From the NCBI GenBank assembly GCA_048394785.1, contig DBFJGL010000044.1, positions 1 to 25,894 of the forward strand: 25,894 bases of DNA, in the 5' to 3' direction. The notes beneath the pieces were generated by a model that was not told the DNA's origin, did no database searches, and saw only the letters and a list, made by a program, of their open reading frames with translations. Numbering within the stretch: position 1 is the first letter of the stretch; each line of letters starts with the position of its first letter. This DNA is from DBFJGL01 sp048394785 (GTDB lineage Bacteria; Bacillota; Clostridia; Christensenellales; CAG-917). Shown in pieces: positions 22,588 through 25,894 of this stretch. The translations under genes were made by a program, and so were the position numbers.

Positions 22588-25401
22588 ATGAAAGAAATTT
22601 TTATAAAAGGCGCAAAGGAGAATAACCTCAAAAACGTGGATTTACGCATTCCGCGCGATAAACTCGTGGTGTTCACGGGGCTGTCGGGCAGCGGCAAGTC
22701 GTCGCTTGCGTTCGACACTATTTTCGCGGAAGGTCAGCGCAGGTATATTGAGAGTCTGTCGAGTTATGCCCGTCAATTTTTGGGGCAAATGCAAAAGCCC
22801 GACGTGGAGTACATCGAAGGGTTATCCCCGGCTGTATCCATAGACCAGAAGACGACGTCCAAAAATCCGCGCTCGACGGTGGGTACGGTGACGGAAATTT
22901 ACGACTATCTGCGCCTGCTGTACGCTCGCGTGGGCAAGCCTCACTGTCCCAAGTGCGGACGACCGATTGAGCGTCAGACCGTCGACCAGATTTGCGACAA
23001 AATTTGCGAGCGCGGCGGCAGAGTTCAGATTATCGCGCCCATTGTCAGGGGGCGAAAGGGCGAATACGTCAAACAGCTCGAAACCTTAAAACGCGCGGGT
23101 TATGTGCGCGTGCGCGTGGACGGCGCGGCTTATACTCTCGACGAGGAAATAAAACTCGACAAAAACGTCAAACACGACATAGGCGTAGTCATAGACAGAA
23201 TTGCGGTCAAGGACGGAGTAAAAAGACGCTTGACCGACGCGATTGAGAATGCAATCAAGCTTGCGGAAGGACTTGTCGTATGCGATTTCGACGGAGAGGA
23301 GGTTTTGTATTCGTCTAAATACGCCTGCCCCGACTGCGATTTGAGTTTTGAGGAACTTACGCCCCGACTGTTTTCGTTCAACAATCCGTACGGCGCGTGC
23401 CCGAACTGCACGGGCTTGGGATTTACGAGCGTGATTGACACCGACAGGCTTGTTCGCGATTGGAACGCGACGCTAAGACAGGGCGCGATAAAGGCGAGCG
23501 GCTGGTTTATCGATACGTCCAAGACAACGGAATATCAGTTCAAGGCGTTGTCCGACAGATACGGTTTTTCGCTTGACGTCCCCGTCAAAGACCTGCCGCA
23601 GGAGGCGCTCGACATAATTTTTTACGGCAACGGCGGTGATAAAATTCCGATGCAGTACAATTCTCATTCGTACTCGGGCAGTTTTATGTCCGACTACGAG
23701 GGCATTGCCGTGAATTTGCAGCGGCGTTACCGCGAAACGGATTCTGAAATGGTAAAGGGCGAAATATCCCGATATATGAAAGAAGAACCCTGTCCCGTAT
23801 GCGGCGGCAGGCGTTTGAAACCCGAGGCGTTGTCCGTCACAATAGGCGGCATAAACATTTGGGAGATGACAAATCTTTCGGTAAGGGATTTGAAAAAATT
23901 TATAGATACGCTCGAATTTACTCCCACCGAGGCGATGATTGCCGACGGGATAATAAAGGAAATAAACGCGCGGCTCAATTTTTTGAACGACGTGGGACTT
24001 AATTATCTTACGCTTGCGCGCTCGTCCGCGACGCTGTCGGGCGGCGAATCGCAGCGCATACGTCTTGCAACTCAAATAGGCAGCGGACTTACGGGCGTGC
24101 TGTACATTCTCGACGAGCCGAGCATTGGTCTGCACCAGAAGGATAACGAAAGGCTGCTCAATTCATTAAAGGGACTGAGGGATCTCGGCAATACGCTTAT
24201 AGTGGTCGAGCACGACGAAGACACCATACGCTCCGCCGATTACGTCGTGGACATAGGTCCGGGCGCGGGGGTGCACGGAGGCGAAGTCATAGCTTGCGGA
24301 AGCACCCAAGACATAATCGGGGCTGAAAAATCCATTACGGGCAAATATCTCAGCGGCGAGTATTCAATCAAAATCCCCGAAAGCAGGCGCGAGCGCACCG
24401 ATAAAGCAATCAGAATTTCGGGCGCGAAACAAAACAATTTGCAAAACGTGAGTTGCGAAATACCCGTGGGACTGTTTACTGTCGTGACGGGCGTTTCGGG
24501 CAGCGGCAAATCGAGTCTTATCAACGAAGTGCTGTATCCCGCACTGTCCAACAAGCTTATGGGAAGCAAGCTTACGGAGGGTAAATACGACAGCATAGAA
24601 GGCGCGGAATACCTCGATAAAGTCATCGGTATAGACCAAAGTCCCATAGGCAGAACGCCGCGCTCAAACCCCGCTACGTACACCAACGTGTTTACGCCCA
24701 TACGCGAGCTGTTTGCGTCCCTTCCCGACGCAAAGACGCGGGGGTACAACGCAGGCAGGTTTTCTTTCAACATTCCGGGAGGCAGGTGCGAAAACTGCCA
24801 CGGCGACGGAATAATTCAAATCGAGATGCACTTTTTGCCCGACATTTACGTTCCTTGCGAAGTGTGCAAAGGCGCGCGTTATAACCGCGAAACCCTCGAA
24901 GTCAAATATAAGGGCAAGACTATATCCGACGTGTTGGAAATGACGGTGGAAGAAGCGTTGGAGTTTTTCGCCAATCTGCCCAAAATACGCAACAAAATAC
25001 AGACGTTGTACGACGTCGGCTTGGGGTATATCAAACTCGGACAGTCTTCGACTACGCTGTCGGGCGGCGAAGCTCAGCGCGTAAAACTCGCCACCGAGCT
25101 CAGCAAGCGTTCGACGGGCAAAACCGTTTATATCCTCGACGAGCCGACCACGGGACTGCACACGCACGACGTTGCGAAACTGCTTGACATTTTGCAGAGG
25201 CTGGTGGACGGCGGCAATACTGTGGTGGTCATAGAACACAACCTCGACGTAATAAAAGTCGCGGACAATATCATCGACTTGGGACCTGACGGCGGCGACG
25301 GCGGCGGCAGAATTATAGCGCAGGGCACGCCCGAGCAAGTAGCCAAGGTCGAGGGCAGTTATACGGGCGAGTTCTTGAAAAGAATTATACCGCAGGCATA
25401 G
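22588..25401 (+). CDS. uvrA: Excinuclease ABC subunit UvrA
   Basis: This 937-residue damage-recognition ATPase of nucleotide excision repair has the full family length. Two ABC modules are intact: Walker A GLSGSGKSS (31-39) and GVSGSGKSS (635-643), with signatures LSGGE at 483-487 and 824-828. Cysteine pairs C120/C123, C247/C250, C271/C274, C734/C737 and C757/C760 are present, the last two pairs forming the DNA-binding zinc module around CENCHGDG and CEVC. AAAGGA precedes the ATG. The 112-nt gap after uvrB holds no clear promoter or gene, so cotranscription is likely, and a terminator follows. Confidence 0.98.
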   Translation: MKEIFIKGAKENNLKNVDLRIPRDKLVVFTGLSGSGKSSLAFDTIFAEGQRRYIESLSSYARQFLGQMQKPDVEYIEGLSPAVSIDQKTTSKNPRSTVGTVTEIYDYLRLLYARVGKPHCPKCGRPIERQTVDQICDKICERGGRVQIIAPIVRGRKGEYVKQLETLKRAGYVRVRVDGAAYTLDEEIKLDKNVKHDIGVVIDRIAVKDGVKRRLTDAIENAIKLAEGLVVCDFDGEEVLYSSKYACPDCDLSFEELTPRLFSFNNPYGACPNCTGLGFTSVIDTDRLVRDWNATLRQGAIKASGWFIDTSKTTEYQFKALSDRYGFSLDVPVKDLPQEALDIIFYGNGGDKIPMQYNSHSYSGSFMSDYEGIAVNLQRRYRETDSEMVKGEISRYMKEEPCPVCGGRRLKPEALSVTIGGINIWEMTNLSVRDLKKFIDTLEFTPTEAMIADGIIKEINARLNFLNDVGLNYLTLARSSATLSGGESQRIRLATQIGSGLTGVLYILDEPSIGLHQKDNERLLNSLKGLRDLGNTLIVVEHDEDTIRSADYVVDIGPGAGVHGGEVIACGSTQDIIGAEKSITGKYLSGEYSIKIPESRRERTDKAIRISGAKQNNLQNVSCEIPVGLFTVVTGVSGSGKSSLINEVLYPALSNKLMGSKLTEGKYDSIEGAEYLDKVIGIDQSPIGRTPRSNPATYTNVFTPIRELFASLPDAKTRGYNAGRFSFNIPGGRCENCHGDGIIQIEMHFLPDIYVPCEVCKGARYNRETLEVKYKGKTISDVLEMTVEEALEFFANLPKIRNKIQTLYDVGLGYIKLGQSSTTLSGGEAQRVKLATELSKRSTGKTVYILDEPTTGLHTHDVAKLLDILQRLVDGGNTVVVIEHNLDVIKVADNIIDLGPDGGDGGGRIIAQGTPEQVAKVEGSYTGEFLKRIIPQA

Positions 25402-25421
25402 CGTTTTAAAAAATCAAAATG

Positions 25422-25450
25422 AAAAAGCAGTCCGAGCAGGACTGCTTTTT
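25422..25450. terminator. Terminator after uvrA, symmetric A and T tracts
   Basis: A 12-bp stem (25422-25433 with 25439-25450) with a 5-nt loop ends in TTTTT on the plus strand and has AAAAA on the other side. It ends uvrA transcripts and could also stop minus-strand transcripts from the gene at 25502-25753. Confidence 0.9.
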
Positions 25451-25452
25451 GA

Positions 25453-25503
25453 GATAGAAATTACTAAGACGCATTTAGCGTAGTTGTAATTTTAGGTTCT
25501 ATC
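25453..25503 (-). other. Extended imperfect hairpin overlapping the stop codon of the 83-residue gene
   Basis: GATAGAA (25453-25459) pairs with TTCTATC (25497-25503), AATTAC (25459-25464) with GTAATT (25486-25491), and ACGC (25469-25472) with GCGT (25478-25481), with small bulges. The outer arm includes part of the stop codon at 25502-25504. It could affect mRNA stability or be the edge of an inserted element; no U tract follows. Confidence 0.4.
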
Positions 25504-25753
25504 ATGGCTTTTCAAATACTAAGGTATATTCTATACTGTCTCCTCCCATGAAACCGCCTAAAAAACCTTCACCGCCAAGCTGTTTTCCTGTGCTGCTTAC
25601 AAGCGTATAGCCTTGACTTTCCATTTCGGCGATTTTTTCCATTTTCTTTTCCTCGACATTCTTGCCAAAAATAGGCGAAAGAGAGCCGGAAACCTTTACC
25701 GTTGTAAATCTGCCTCTTGATTTAATTCCGAGCATGTCACCAAGTAATCCCAT
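25502..25753 (-). CDS. Small AT-rich protein of unknown function under multi-box control
   Basis: I do not recognise this protein with confidence. The start at 25753 is chosen because GAGGAGA lies 7 nt upstream; a longer in-frame reading would translate through the promoter. The 83 residues begin MGLLGDMLGI and contain a helix (VEEKKMEKIAEMESQGY). Then come a TLVSS strand, a glycine-rich loop (GGEGFLGGFMGGD) and a final strand EYTLVFEKP. The helix, strand and final strand loosely recall small DUF4177-like proteins, which is a weak guess. There is no signal peptide or TM segment. AGA/TCA/TTA codons and AT-richness differ from the uvr genes, hinting at foreign origin. Its promoter carries three dyad boxes. 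Confidence 0.8.
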   Translation of the reverse strand: MGLLGDMLGIKSRGRFTTVKVSGSLSPIFGKNVEEKKMEKIAEMESQGYTLVSSTGKQLGGEGFLGGFMGGDSIEYTLVFEKP

Positions 25754-25777
25754 AAGTATCTCCTCTATTCTAATTTT

Positions 25778-25857
25778 TGTTCTAAAACAGAACATCTTGC
25801 AACTATAATAGTTTATAAACAGAACATTGTCAAGTAAAATTGTTTCTTTTGTGAACA
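25778..25857 (-). promoter_or_regulatory. Three helically spaced 17-bp operator-like boxes
   Basis: Box 1 (25778-25794) is a TGTTCT-N5-AGAACA dyad. Box 2 (25810-25826) and box 3 (25841-25857) keep the GAACA end and parts of the other arm. Starts are 32 and 31 bp apart, about three helical turns each. Box 2 exactly fills the spacer of the minus-strand promoter, box 1 lies just past the expected start and box 3 just upstream of the -35. This geometry indicates a strong repressor site. The regulator is not in the window. Confidence 0.65.
25805..25833 (-). promoter_or_regulatory. Near-consensus promoter of the 83-residue gene
   Basis: On the minus strand TTGACA (25828-25833) and TATTAT (25805-25810) are spaced by 17 bp. 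Transcription should start near 25798, about 45 nt before the ATG. It is the closest match to the sigma-A consensus in the window. Confidence 0.85.
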
Positions 25858-25894
25858 TTTATTTATTTTGCAATATATTAAATATATGAATAAC

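Overview
The window looks like a chromosomal segment from a Bacillota bacterium, most likely an uncultivated gut-type member of Clostridia. The reasons are a CdaA-type diadenylate cyclase, the uvrB-uvrA gene order, strong GGAGG ribosome binding sites, sigma-A-like promoters, a short clostridial-type LeuC, and a CimA/LeuA pair. A Christensenellales-like lineage is a guess from general flavour only. No rRNA, tRNA, CRISPR array, transposase or phage gene was seen.

Region 1 (1-8451). A candidate small transcript with promoter and terminator but no convincing ORF (about 74-244) converges on a seven-gene minus-strand cluster. In transcription order the cluster is ilvB, ilvN, leuA, cimA, leuC, leuD, leuB. 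IlvBN makes acetolactate or acetohydroxybutyrate, LeuA starts leucine synthesis, CimA starts the pyruvate-dependent (threonine-independent) isoleucine route, and LeuCDB can serve both chains. ilvC, ilvD and ilvE are not in the window. The ilvB promoter (TTGACT-N17-TATTAT) gives a leader of only about 38 nt, so there is no room for a T-box.

Region 2 (8452-11606). A divergent intergenic region carries repeated GCATAA / TTATGC elements upstream of a polar amino acid ABC transporter (lipoprotein, permease, ATPase). The ATPase carries an insertion of about 110 residues, lysine/glutamate-rich and predicted coiled-coil, between the Q-loop and the LSGGQ signature. This is the most unusual protein feature in the window. 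A 12-bp hairpin separates the binding-protein gene from the permease gene, and a terminator closes the unit.

Region 3 (11607-17480). A palindromic, probably dispersed repeat precedes a plus-strand unit: holA, an unrecognised six-TM protein, cdaA, and a DUF1015 gene. cdaA has a potentially folded upstream region, and its usual neighbours cdaR and glmM are absent. A separately promoted aspartokinase gene follows, ending in a bidirectional terminator.

Region 4 (17496-25450). A minus-strand AMP-forming acyl-CoA synthetase gene is divergent from two small genes that share an architecture: an N-terminal winged-helix-like domain and a single C-terminal membrane segment. The uvrB and uvrA genes follow and end in a strong terminator.

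Region 5 (25450-25894). A minus-strand, AT-rich gene for an 83-residue protein has a near-perfect promoter (TTGACA-N17-TATTAT). Three 17-bp dyad boxes spaced 31-32 bp apart cover it, one of them exactly filling the spacer between -35 and -10. This is the clearest unexplained regulatory signal in the window.
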